DNA from: Protopterus annectens
Lineage: Eukaryota; Chordata; Ceratodontiformes; Protopteridae
Reading direction: 5' to 3'
NCBI RefSeq assembly: GCF_019279795.1
Contig: NC_056744.1
Span: forward strand, 905,513,517 to 905,577,516
Length of the DNA: 64,000 nt
Part shown: piece after piece, positions 35,340 through 47,205 of the stretch
Layout: each line of letters begins with the position of its first letter
Numbering within the stretch: position 1 is the stretch's first letter
The notes under the pieces: generated by a model
Database searches by the model: none
What the model was told of the DNA's origin: nothing
Seen by the model: only the letters and a program-made list of their open reading frames with translations
Translations under genes and position numbers: made by a program

Positions 35340-36399
35340 TTCATCTTCATATAGCCAAGAACCATGCTTACATTAGGCCTGAGCAGAAGTGTGCTTAACT
35401 GGCTCATCCATTACAGAGTTTGAGTTCCTTGGGAAGTATCTAATCTAGTCCATTGTCTACTACATATATGTGAAAACTGCATATCATTATGGACAAATAT
35501 GTTTAGTACCACTGAGGAAGTAAACATATCCCTTACAGTCCCACAAGGACATTATTTCAATTTCTTTAAGAAATGAAAATCTTGTTTCAGTATATTTTCA
35601 GAAAAAATCATGATCAATGTCGTTCATTTACAGATACTTTTGCTTCACTGTCAGATTTGTCACAATGTCTGTTCCTTTTCATACCATGTTACAAGCTAAA
35701 CGAAAAAAATCACCCAAGGGTTTCCTGCAATGTTTTAGCCCAGAATTATAGAAAACCAAGCTGCTTTCACAATTTTAGTAAATTTTACTTTTGGAAAGCA
35801 GTCTACTCTATTGCTTTTGTTTTTACGAAGTCCAAATAATTCAAACCTTACACTTTTTCTGGAACTCCAGTCATTTGCAAGTTTCTTTCTTTGGCTATAT
35901 TTTCCTTGCACACCAACTGTTGTTCAACATAAACCATTTCACTATAACCTTCAGATGTTTTACCTTTGATTTCTCTTGATCTTTGTTGTAAAAGCATCAT
36001 GACATAGTATTGCTCATTGACTCGATGTCTTCATCTTCATTTCCAGTCAGCTGCTTAATATACTTTATATTCAATTTAACCTACCAAGAAAAAAATTCCA
36101 AATGTTAACTTTATAAATGGAATGACGGCTGAAGATGATCAACTTCTTCAAGTATCACAAGATCTCCCCAAGTGTGATAGTCTGTTGACACTCTATCATT
36201 TGCACTTGTTAAAATTTCACACTAAGCATCTAGGATTTATTGTATATCTTTTCTTTTCTGTTACATAAAATGAATCAGCATCTTGAAAGAAATTACCATT
36301 TCTTTAGAAGAACATAGGGTTACCCTAGATACTACCATGACCTTTGGGGGATTGCATCAGCAAAGCTCCTGGACACACATCTCCCTTTGCTGTAGTTTT

Positions 36400-36400
<1 letters not shown>
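35340..36400. other. No recognisable feature
   Basis: T-rich sequence beyond the truncated CR1, with short frames lacking motifs. Confidence 0.45.
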
Positions 36401-36401
<1 letters not shown>

Positions 36402-36434
<33 letters not shown>

Positions 36435-36443
36435 CATGCACAT

Positions 36444-36539
<96 letters not shown>

Positions 36540-36613
36540 GCGTGCACACTCACTCACTCACTCACTCACTCACTCACTCACTCACTCACTCACTCACTCA
36601 CTCACTCACTCAC
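36402..36613. repeat. Compound microsatellite (CA)n then (CTCA)n
   Basis: CA run at 36402-36534 with a short atgcatgcacatg interruption near 36431, then tatatgcgtg, then a CTCA tetranucleotide run at 36546-36613. Open frames across it (His-Thr or Cys-Val repeats) are artefacts of the repeat. Confidence 0.95.
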
Positions 36614-36965
36614 GAATGGGTGGTAGCATAGTGGCAGAGTGATGAAAGTTGCTGTCTCACAGCACTTACTTCTCTATTTCAATTCTTAGTTGAGGTGCAT
36701 TTCAGGCAGACATTGTATATTCTCCCTGTGTCTGTGTGGGATTTTGCTAGGTGGTGGTCTGATTTCTTCCTACATCCCAAAGATGTGCCATACATGAAGG
36801 CATTCTTCCTATTTGCCTGTAGATATGCATGCCACGTGAGAATGAGTATGTTTGTGCACCTTGCAATAGGTTGGTGCCCTGTGCAACATTAGTTTCTCTA
36901 CCTTGTGCACAATTAATGGTGTGATAGGCTCTAGTTCCCCTGCATCTCTGAACTTAACTGGACCT
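36614..36965 (+). mobile_element. tRNA-derived SINE of the widespread fish/amphibian type
   Basis: The head gggtggtagcatagtggcag is A-box-like, and tttcaattctt about 40 bases later is B-box-like. The body then shows attctccctgtgtctgtgtg, ttcctacatcccaaagatgt, ggttggtgccctgtgc and tgtgataggctctagttccc. That order of phrases is the body I know from tRNA SINEs common in lower vertebrates. It starts right after the CTCA microsatellite. Sequence decay suggests it is old. Confidence 0.7.
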
Positions 36966-37523
36966 GCTAGTCTACTCTGACAACTTCTGAGTTAAACTTG
37001 GAACTCTGCTGGTTGAGAACATCATACCAAGACTTTCTAGTCCAACACTGCAGTCAGATGAGTCCCTATACCCATTTTGCACCTACTGTGATTTAAGTGT
37101 AAATTGAACTTGATAATAGGTAACAAAGATTATTGTGTGTGTGGGGGGTCATATTCACTATAGTCCATGTTGTCAACTCCAAGGTGCACGTACATCAAAG
37201 TATATACAAGTGAAATATAAGAAATTGGCCAGCTGCAGTGAAACCTTTGGTCCAGTGCTGTTACTTAGTAAACTGTTGATCTTGACATTTTCTGACACAG
37301 TAATGGCACCTTTGCAAATGAGACATTTCTGTTTTTGTTTCACATTGCACTATTTCATGCCACTACCCTTTTAATTCATTTTTTACCTTGATGTTTTTCT
37401 ATATGTTACATGTAAAAGGGACTGGTGATTTGCCCAGTGTGACTATCTTGTGAAGAAAAAAATGGTCATATTATTCGATATTTGCTATACATTGTTAAGA
37501 TAGACTGTATGCTCTTCATGAGG

Positions 37524-37587
<64 letters not shown>

Positions 37588-38275
37588 ATATAATATTAAA
37601 TGTATTTGTTATGGATGCAGTATTATGTTGGGTTTGTTTATTTTATTTTATTTTCAGTTTGTTGACCATGTTAGATCACTGATTATAGAAACCAGTTACA
37701 GGATCAGCCCAGGTTACATAACAGTAACATATAGGATCAATACAGCCAACATTAGTATGCACATAATTGAGAAAGATTTATAGAAGTACAATATCATATA
37801 ATAACAGTCCAGCAGATATCTGGGCATTATCTATATTAGGACACACTGTCATACTTAATAGAGGTGTGGACGGAGACAACTTTGACATACCTATGTGGTA
37901 GTCAGTTAAGTGTTTTGTGCTTTGTCATTTTTTCAACATTAAAAAGCTTAAGGCTAAAGTATAAAAAATTGAAATTCTAATGTCGGGCATTACAAACTTA
38001 ATATTAGTGAAAGACAGCCATGCACATTCAGCAAGAGGGCTGCCACCCCCTTGCACCACCTGCTATATGCAGTTTTAAGTGCTTTGCCATCCATTTGGGG
38101 GGGTGTGGTGGCTGCCAGGTGGATGCAACTCTGTCTGTTTTTTTTTTTTTTAATATTTACTTTGTTTAAAAACTAGAACTGAAAATTAGGCCTCAAAATA
38201 TAAACTTGGCCCACGTCACACTGAGGGTGGCACATGCTACTGCACATCCTGGTGTGTCCTAATATAAATAGTAGA
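36966..38275. other. Unassigned
   Basis: No element ends or coding similarity apart from the TA microsatellite at 37525-37585 and a T-run near 38139. Confidence 0.4.
37525..37585. repeat. (TA)n microsatellite
   Basis: About 30 uninterrupted TA dinucleotides. Confidence 0.95.
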
Positions 38276-41200
38276 TTGTCAGCCTGGGATGACATGCTCG
38301 ACAAGCCACGTTGCTTCGCTAGGGACAGCTTGCTCCTGTCACCCTCAGGCTTTTGTATACTGGCCAAGGCTCTTGCCACACCCATAGTGCCTTTTTTAGG
38401 CAAGGCTCAAAGGACAAACCCACCTCCATAGACAACCCAAGGATAAAAAAAACTAAAGGTAATGCTACTCAGTGCCAGAAGTCTAAACTTCAAGATGCAC
38501 GCACTCGAGGCACTCCTCAGTATGGAGAAAATTGATGTCTGTGCAGTAACAGAAACCTGGTTCAAGGCTGCTGAGAGCACCCCAACACTACCAGGTTATA
38601 ACTCATACCATGCGTTTCGGCCCCAAAACTCAGATTGAAGCACAAAAGGAGGGGGAGTATCTATATTCATCAAAGATACCTACACCTCCAGGTTAGTGGC
38701 ACTGCACGAAGCATCGGAAACCATCCATGTGCAACTAACAGCAGGCAAAACTGCCTTTCAGTTTGTAGCCTGTTACAGAACACCCTCCCTGTTACAGGAA
38801 CCCCACTTGGCATTCCTGAGAACACTGGAGAATATGAAGGTCTCTCCAAATACTATGTTATTGGGTGACTTCAACTACCCAAACATTGACTGGGAAAACT
38901 ACTCAAGCCCAAACACCCTCGCCCAATGGTTCCTTGAATTTATAAACTCTAACGCGATGGAACAACTGGTCACCACTCCCACAAGAGGGAACAACATATT
39001 GGACCTGGTTGTCACCAACATGGGGACTCTATGTTCCACACCAGAGGTAAACCCCTCATTGGTAAGATCAGACCATAAACAAATTTCCCTGGACATCCAT
39101 ATCCCGTCCCCACCCCCAGCCAAGGAAATCACTGTAAAGAATTTCTCAAAAGCCAACTTTGCACTTCTCAAGACTGAGGTGGAATCCTTCAAAGCCCCCG
39201 GGCCAGAGGATAATACAGCCCAATCCACAGAATCCTTTACAAATGCATTCTATGAGCACCTGCAGGAATGCATGGATCGTGCTATCCCAAATAAAACCAA
39301 GACTCACTCCTCCAAAAACAGGAGATCTGTCTGGTGGACCCCGGCCATAAATAAGCTATACAACAGAAGGAGGAAGCTACTACATGACAGAGCAAAATCC
39401 CAAAAAGGGAAGGCATCTCTGATCAGTATTAGCAAGAAACTTCGATCCCTCATAAAATCATCAAAGGCCAGTTTCGAAAGAAAAATTGCCCTAGACACTA
39501 AAGATAATCACAAGGCCTTCTTTAGTTATGTCAGGAACAAGGGTGGAAACTCCCAGATATGCTCTGAATTGTTTATGTACAAAATATACAGAACCTACAG
39601 ACATAGCCAACATCCTGGCAGACAGATTCAGCGCAAACTTCTCCCCCCCTTCCCCCCCAAAGGAGCAAATGCCTATCCCAACTGAATGTAACCTCCCTGA
39701 CATCACAGATGCACAGGTGAAAGCTGCCCTCTCCAAAGCAAAAAACACAGCATCTATGGGACCAGACGGTGTCCCAGGCTGTGTCTCACATGAGCTCCAA
39801 GAAGAACTGAACCCTCACATTAAGTCACTGTTCAAACTTAGCCTTACTACAGGATATGTACCCAAAGAATGGCATACAGCTACAGTGGTCCCACTCCACA
39901 AAGGTGGTGCCACAATGGACCCCGGGAACTATCACCCCATAAGCCTGACTAGTCAGGTCTGTAAAGCTTTGGAGCGTATTATCATGGAACTCATAAACAA
40001 AGACATTGGAAGCCTCCAGACACTGGACGCTACCCAATTCGGCTTTATTAAGGGCAGATCTTGCCTCTTAAACCTAGTTGATTTCTTTGAAACAGTTACC
40101 AAAGCCATAGATGAGGGTAAGGTAGTCCACACAGCCTACCTGGACCTCGCAAAAGCCTTCGACACAATACCCCACTTGGGGCATCATAAATAAGCTTACC
40201 AGCTTAAATATCAACCCCTATATCACAAGATGGGTTGCAAACTGGCTCAGAGATAGAACCCACATGGTCAGAATCGCAGGTGCCATGTCCGAATCCAAAC
40301 CAGTTACAAGTGGCATCCCACAGGGCTCAGTTCTGGGACCTCTCTTGTTCGGTATATACTTCTCTGAGGTTCAGGCTATCTCGGGGGGATTATGGCTGAC
40401 AAAGTTCACAGATGACTGCAAACTGGGGGCCATAATCGAATCTCCAGCTGACACAAGCATCCTCCAAAAGGGTCTCACAGAGACGGATGCTTGGTGCCAG
40501 AGCCATGGCCTCAAGCTAAATGCTAAAAAGTGCATAGTCATCCCCTTTGGGAAAAACAAGGTGCCTACAAATTACCACATAGGTGGTAATCCATTAATCG
40601 GAAGAAGTAATTAGAGATTTGGGGACCAACGTAGATAGTAATCTCTCCTTTGATAATCACGTTGCCAAAGTGGTTAGAAAGACCTTCTATATAGTCCACC
40701 TTATCACGAAAGGGTTCGCATCTAGATCAAGAGAGGTCATTGTGCCCCTCTACTCATCACTCATCAGGCCCATAATTGAATACAATGCCCCTTTTGGGAT
40801 GTACCTTACCCGACACCTGCAGCAACTGGAGAGACCCCAAAAGTACCTCACCAAGAGGATCATGGGCTACAAACAGATGTCCTATGCAGCTCGACTAAAG
40901 AAACTCCAGCTCTACTCAATTGCTTACCGCCTACTCGGAGGTGATCTGTGCCTGACGTACAAAGCCATGTCAAACCCAGAATTAATGGGCATGCTCCACC
41001 TCAAAAAATCCAAGTCCCTGAGAGCTACACGTTCCAGGGACCTAAACCTAAGCACAAAAATAAATAGGACATGCTGGAGGGACGGATTAATTTCCCAGAG
41101 GCTCCCCTCACTCTGGAATAGAATCCCAATTCATGTTAGACATAGCCCCTCGCTGACCCTCTTCAAGCGAAATCTGGACGCGTGGATGGGAAATCGCAAA

Positions 41201-41400
41201 TTCACCCCTGGGATCTCTTCTGTGTCCCTGCTAGACAGAGGCACAGTAAACTAATCTTAAAAGGGTACCTTCTGTGACCTACTTTACAGAGGCACAGTAG
41301 GCTAATCTAATAGGGAGGCGGAAGCCAAATACACTCTGGCTAGGCTTATAAATGCCCTAGGACAGATAGCCTAGTATCTACCTATGAATCTATGAATCTG
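38276..41400 (+). mobile_element. CR1 with ORF1 end and whole ORF2 (copy D)
   Basis: Starts inside the ORF1 esterase domain (SAWDDMLDKPRCF, then LSPSGFCILAKALATPIVPFLGKAQ up to about 38430), continues through the complete ORF2, and ends with the family tail near 41400. The 3' untranslated part carries a partial duplication: acagaggcacagta followed by ctaatct occurs at about 41237 and 41285. Confidence 0.92.
38450..41254 (+). pseudogene. CR1 ORF2 endonuclease-RT (copy D)
   Basis: Endonuclease: KMHALEALLSMEKIDVCAVTETWFKA near 38490-38570 in a frame broken near 38637. Then an open 329-codon frame (38696-39685) with GDFNYPNIDWENY, NILDLVVTNMG and LVRSDHKQISLD. RT: SMGPDGVPGCV, VVPLHKGG, NYHPISLTSQ, YLDLAKAFDTIPH, SGIPQGSVLGPLLFGIYFSEVQ and KFTDDCKLG, in which both catalytic Asp are present. 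Frameshifts lie near 39580, 40185 and 40612. Terminal part: SSLIRPIIEYNAPFGMYL to LLDRGTVN stop at 41254. A fairly young copy. Confidence 0.9.
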
Positions 41401-41423
41401 TATATGTACAATTACAAGACTGT

Positions 41424-42506
41424 CCCCTGGATTCAGCAAGCCCTGCATGGAGTGTAGGAATAGTGCAAGAGCTGCTACACACAATACGGCCACTGAGCGA
41501 TCCAGGATCAAGCTCCCGGGACGTGCACGAGTGCTCCTACACTATTCTTGCACGGACACCACTGCTATATGCTAATTACCTCATTTGCTGGTAAAAACCA
41601 TGCAAATTAGGTGAATTAACGATCCAGGAAGCAGGCAGGCATCTGTGCAGGAACAGTGTAACCTGCAAAAATGTATTTCGTTACTAACCGAATACATTTC
41701 TGCAAATTACAAAACGGATGCATGACAGCTCGAAAGAAAGCATGTATTCAATGTAGAAGGCATGCCAATGGCCATTTGGCCATTGGCATGAAAAATAGTT
41801 GCAATATTATAAAAAAAATGTAATTTCTTTTTGGTCGATCTCGGCTGTTTAAGCGTAGGTAGCGGTGCGCAAACAGGATCGCCACGAAAATAAGAAAAAA
41901 AAGGGGGAAATAAGCTTTGATACCCATATCAGCATTTTGCCATAATAGTCAATGAAATGCATAAGACAACAATACCAGGGAATAGTGGTTGCCAAGGGGG
42001 AAGGCTCAGTGTGAGTGTGGTAACTATGATTTAGCATTCTGGTTTATGTAAATGAGGGAACTGATACTGAATTAGATTTCCTCTCAGTGTTAGCTTGCAC
42101 CCAACCATGTAGGTGCAGCAACACCATTGTATAAGAGGTGGATGACCTCATAAGGGGGAGTGTCATGCATGCAGTAAGCTTATTGGAGCTGTGTGGCCTG
42201 TATTTGCCCTTAGCTAAGCAAAGCTAAGGAAGGGGGTGTGCCTCACATTTTTGAGCACTGTTTTCCCTGCTTGAACGGGTGTGCACGCCGCACACCGGGT
42301 TTTAAACAAAAAAAAAAAAAATAGCAGGTCTGTTCACATCTGAGCATTGGGTATGCACGGCACGCCCCGGGGCTTAAACGGGAAGGCAATGGGAAGGGAA
42401 AACAGGAGTAGGAAGGCAATCAAGGAGAACTAGCATAGCTGGCAGGTAAAGTGTATCAGAATCAGCCAATTACACAGGCAGCAGCCTAGCACACTACTTA
42501 TAAACT
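41424..42506 (+). mobile_element. Probable 5' part of the Harbinger element
   Basis: The start ccctggattcagcaagccct has the GATTCA..AA look of Harbinger termini, and an imperfect inverted repeat built on aatagtg lies at 41455-41476 and 41549-41570. I could not find the matching right terminus or a 3-bp target duplication, so the limits are uncertain. The stretch also holds a 30-bp hairpin at 41761-41790. The rest is untranslated leader with no other gene. Confidence 0.4.
41761..41790. repeat. Near-perfect 30-bp palindrome
   Basis: Arms CATGCCAATGGCCA and TGGCCATTGGCATG are exact reverse complements (14 bp each) around TT. Confidence 0.9.
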
Positions 42507-43751
42507 ATGCAAACACCTTTCAGTCTGTTTTTTCCCACAAACTCTACACCACCAGTGTACACAGATGGGGAAATTTTACCTGACAAAACTAACAAAATGT
42601 TAGGGGCTGCTGTCGCTCTCATACATCCATATGTGCAAGAGGCTGAGGGTGGTGAGGATGTGAATGCTGATGACTATCCCACAGTGAGGAGGAGGAGGAG
42701 AAGAGTGTACAGACCCAGGGTAATCTTCCAGGGGCTACATGAGCTGGAGATATTGGAGCGCTATAGGGTGGACAGGAACATTCTACAGCAAATTGCTGAG
42801 CTGTGCTGGCCCCACCTCACACACAGATCCAACAGAGGGGAACCAATCCCAGTGAATGCCAAGGTATGTGTAGGCTTAAGAATACTAACCACAGGTCCCT
42901 TCCAAAGGGCAACTGGGGATATCATGGGGATCTCACAGGCATCAGCATCCAGGGTACTCAACCAGTTCCTGGATGCCATGTTAGTACATGCTGGTGAGCA
43001 CATATATTTCCTCAACACCCATGAGGCGCTGACCAGCAATATGCATCTCTTCCACCAAATAGCAGAATACCCTGAGGTAGTGGGTGCTATAGACTGCACG
43101 CACATACACATCAAAACACCACCCAGCGAGCAGGGTAGGGTCTACATAAACCGCAAGGGCTTCCCCTCCATCAACTGCTAGGTCATGTGCAATGCCCAGG
43201 GCATTATCTTGAATGTGTGTGCTGGCAGCCTTGGAAGCTATCACGACTCCCACATCTGGCATATGATACAGCTGTACCAGTCATTTGCCAGTGGGGACAT
43301 CCCATATGGCCACCTAGTGGGGGATGCTGTCTACGCACTGGAGCTGTGGCTGATGACACCCCTCAGAAATGCACACACACCTGAACAATAACTCCATAAT
43401 GAGGTACACGCACAAATCAGAATCATAATAGAGCATGTGTTTGGGATGCTCAAGTCACGGTTCTGCTGCCTGGACACATCCGGTGGAGCCTTGCAGTACT
43501 CTCCAGCTACATGTACACAAATGTTCATAGTATGTGCCATGCTACACAGTATGATCCTGTGGAAACAGATGCAGTAGAAACAGCACAGGGCAAGGCCACA
43601 CAGCCCCCCACCATTGCCAAGGCCATCACAAGCAGAGAGTGACTCGGAGGAGGAACTACCTGAGCCTGCCCATGAAGGCAGAAGGAAGCGTGCCCAGTAT
43701 GCCCAGGCCTTGGCAACGAGGCAACGCATAGCACATGCACTGACACGGTAG
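42507..43751 (+). pseudogene. Harbinger (HARBI1-like) transposase, three nonsense codons
   Basis: One register of 415 codons with no frameshift, broken by TAG at 43179, TAA at 43389 and TAG at 43575. The N-terminal part has an Arg-rich patch (RRRRRRVYRPR, residues about 62-72) and a helical region with GISQASASRVLNQF that resembles the helix-turn-helix before the nuclease. DDE nuclease: VGAIDCTHIHI (first Asp), SYHDSHIW (second Asp), then RIIIEHVFGMLKSRFCCLD (Glu), all three acidic residues retained. The C-terminal tail is acidic then basic (SDSEEELPEP, RRKRAQYAQALATRQR). The family cuts and pastes DNA with help from a Myb-like partner. No such partner gene is visible here. Confidence 0.85.
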
Positions 43752-46734
43752 GGACCCAGGGAATGACACCTTTCTCTGACTCGCACATACAGCAAAAAGG
43801 ATGCCAAACATGGCACTACCTGTGCTTTACCATGTATAGGGAGTGTACTATGTGCATCTGACATAGTCATCCCTCCAGCACCGTTCTCAATACTGGCCCA
43901 GCCACAAGGTAAGTCACTCTTTCTATCAAGTACTGAATGAAGTAGTATGTTATGATAGTTGTATCTATGGTATGGAAGTGAGCATGCAAGGGAATCGGGT
44001 GGCTGAATGGGATGGTAGTGGACACCTATATGGGCAGCATGAAATCCATAACAAATACTGGTGTCAACATACTAGGCAGTACTAGACAAGGTGACAAATC
44101 CCACTGCAGTACATGTGGTGGCTCAAATGTGTGTCCATAGGACACACACATGCATGTCAGTAAGGCTCACATTCCCACCACCAGCCTCAGCCAGCAGGGC
44201 AGGTGTAGATGACCATAAAGAAAGGCTGGGCTAAGGCCTTCAATTGATGGCAATGGTGAACAGCCCCCCTCCAGACCTACACAGACAGACTACAACAGGT
44301 CTGGCAGTTGTATGTTAGTTCTGAAGGGTAAGATGTCTGAAACTGAAATGTAGATCAATAAAACCTAAGATCTGTACTCTACTGATATGCTTCCAGTCTG
44401 CATGATAGGTCAGAATACAATATGAAATGGAAGCCAGCAGAGTACCTGAAATACTAGTATAGTCATAGCAAATGTTTAAAGTCATCAGGTGTGCCCCCCC
44501 CACACTCCTATGTAGAAATGCAGTAACATGTAAATGTGAGGAGTAATATCAGTGGAGCACAGATTACCCGAGCTGGCCCAATCTACAGGATAGATTGTTG
44601 CATGTGTACAATATACAGGGGTCTGTGTGTTAGATGGTTGTGTGTTCAATATTGTCTGGAAGTGGTCAGCATGTAGGCATGAAGGGTTGTATCTCAGTGG
44701 CCTATGGGCAGTATTGTGGTTGACAGAGCCATGTTCCAAAAACTGCAGTGCCAACCACAATGCTTGTCAGCAATACCCATGTCAGCAGTTGTCCATACTC
44801 ACGCTCCAGATGTCAATATCTGTCACCACCTGAAAGATGGACATGCCATGAATGTGGGCCCATACATGCACACAGTACACATGTGGTAGTACCCTAGACA
44901 GAGTGCATAAAATGTAACTGTCAACTGCACACAACTTTGGAATTGTACATACAAGTTAGCAGCACATTAGTTGTCCATGTAGTATGGCAGACCAGAAAAG
45001 GCACAGTTATGAAGTAATGAGAGACTGGCTATGTCCCCGCACAAGGCAGGAGAAGGGGCATGTCCCAGGTGTATCTGTGAGTCAGCTGCAAGTAGCTTCC
45101 GTATCACACATGCACTCAGCTCACCCCACCATCAGCCACAGGTTTATCACAGGTCATATCCTTGCTGTAGGGAATGAGTACAGTATGTCCCCACTTCTGT
45201 ATGGGAATACCCACAGAATGCAGCATGTTGAAGAGATGTCATATGCAGGTGTGTCCCTAGCTGTAAGCAGCACCCTGCTTGCATCCAGACCAATGGATCA
45301 ATATGAACAGGAAATATTGCCATTAACACCTTGCAGACTTACCCTGTCACCCCAGGGGAATCCACTGGCTCGTAGCCTGGGAATGTAGGCATGACAGAAT
45401 GCACTGGCCTGCTACAGATGGCCTGCATCACTACCAAATGGCTTACAGTCCTCTGTCAAAGGCCTGTGCCTCACCCGTAGTGCCAATGTATGGTATCTCA
45501 TGGGGTCCCAACCAACAACCTAAACAGCCAACAGAACACAAATGCAAGGCCATGTTGACAAATCCCAGCAGCATGCCCCCATGTCTTACTGCATGAACTG
45601 TGGACCAATCCATAAATACCGCTGGGATGAAGGGCCAACTATAGGGATACTTTTCAGATATCACTTGAATAATGTTAGGAAGATGATAGAAAAATAGTGT
45701 GGGGGGAGTGTAGAAGCATGGATGCCATGAAGTGTGTGAAGTCTGAAACTCTGATGTGTGCCCATACTACCCCTGCCTGTAAACCCAGTAATGGGTGGCT
45801 ACAAACCTTCTCATGAACCACAATGTGAAGGAGAACAGACCAGATATATGAGCCTGGCTCAGGGTAACCTGGGTGAATCTGTACAGCTGAGAGGTATGGA
45901 CACAGCAGGATATGGCCATTCTGTTAAGTCGATATAGTTACAAGAAGGGGATCCTTAACCACCATACTACCAAGGTGCTGGACCATTTACACAGACCCAT
46001 CAGCAAGTGTCTGTAGCTACCTCTCCAGAATGGCAGGAGTGTGCAAGAATGTGTAGGCTGCAGCCCACAATACTGGACTCAGCTTCATTCATCTTATATT
46101 TCCCGGTAAATAACTGTGAGCAAATAATTATATCTGTCAGTAGTTGATGACATAATACATCACAGTGTAAAACAGTACATATGTCTGAATATCTCTGCTA
46201 ACACCAACCATGTAACACAAGCAGCACAGACAGCAATAGTTACAGTATCCCCCTAACTGTAACCCATTGTGACTCCATATTGTCAACCCATCTACAGATA
46301 TCCTGCAGAAACAGATTGGTAGCCATAGGTGTAGAACACCAAACCCTGGACTGGAGTACAACCCTACCTGGAATGGATTAAAACACTCAATACAGAAGGT
46401 CATACTGGGCATGCTCATACACTTGGAGAAATGAAGGCCATGTCTGACAACACAGTGGACTATACATATCTGTCATTTGCAGATGTCTGTGCACACATGC
46501 CAAATTGTACACTTTTTATGCTTCTAACACACATTGGATAGGAATACTCACACATATCTAAGGCCAACAGACTATAATATGTCAAATATACACACACAGA
46601 GATGTGGGGAAGAGAGAAAGAGACAGACAGTGACAGAGAGAATTCCATTATGAGGCCTGTTCCACCCACTACACATCCATCTGGCCTATATCACATGATG
46701 TGCTTATGTCTATCACTGTAGACATTCCTTTTGG
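43752..46734. other. Unassigned, downstream of Harbinger
   Basis: CA/TG-rich sequence with many short frames on both strands and none with a family motif. It may include the rest of the Harbinger element and older decayed repeats. I searched by eye for a Harbinger right terminus and a Myb-like gene and saw neither. Confidence 0.35.
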
Positions 46735-47205
46735 TAGCCCTCAGCTCTATAGTGCCTGTGGTACTTGTGATAACTGTGTAACATGGTAGTACAAATAAGT
46801 ATTCATGTAGCATTTGTAAACTCAGTCCTGTCAAATGTAAAGTTGTGTGTAACTGAATGTGTGTATGTGTTTCCAGAGGAATGATTTATGGTCCATTCAC
46901 ACACACACTGCACTTCCTATTGCCCATGTTAACACTCCTGCTAATGTCAGTCACCTTGAAATAACTCTTTGGGAAGCCTCAGCCTGTATTAAGCTCTGTG
47001 GCACTTGCATGAACTGTGTAATACTATTGTGTAGTGTACTAGTTAGGTCAAAGTTCTAATCCCAGACATGGCAACTATGAAACTGTGTGAGAGAGTATGC
47101 GTGTCTTTGTTGATACCTGATTTTGTGGACATTCACACTTACTACTCTTCCTTTACCCCTCCTTTAGCACTGCTGCTGATGCCACTTACCTTCAAAGATA
47201 CCTTT
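46735..47205 (+). repeat. tRNA-like tandem units, left part of array
   Basis: Two units of about 230-245 bp. Each opens with agctct.tggcacttg.ataactg, then ttctaatcc-type text, a TG-rich stretch, gtggacattcacac, and actgctgctgatg..acttaccttcaaagata before the next unit. The second unit is broken at its end by the CR1 at 47206. Confidence 0.7.

Noticed and set aside
36325..36642. Open frames on both strands with His-Thr, Cys-Val or Leu-Thr-His-Ser repeats
   Set aside because: They only translate the CA and CTCA microsatellites.
41424..47205. A complete Harbinger element with both termini
   Set aside because: Only a plausible left end is visible. I could not find its reverse complement to the right.
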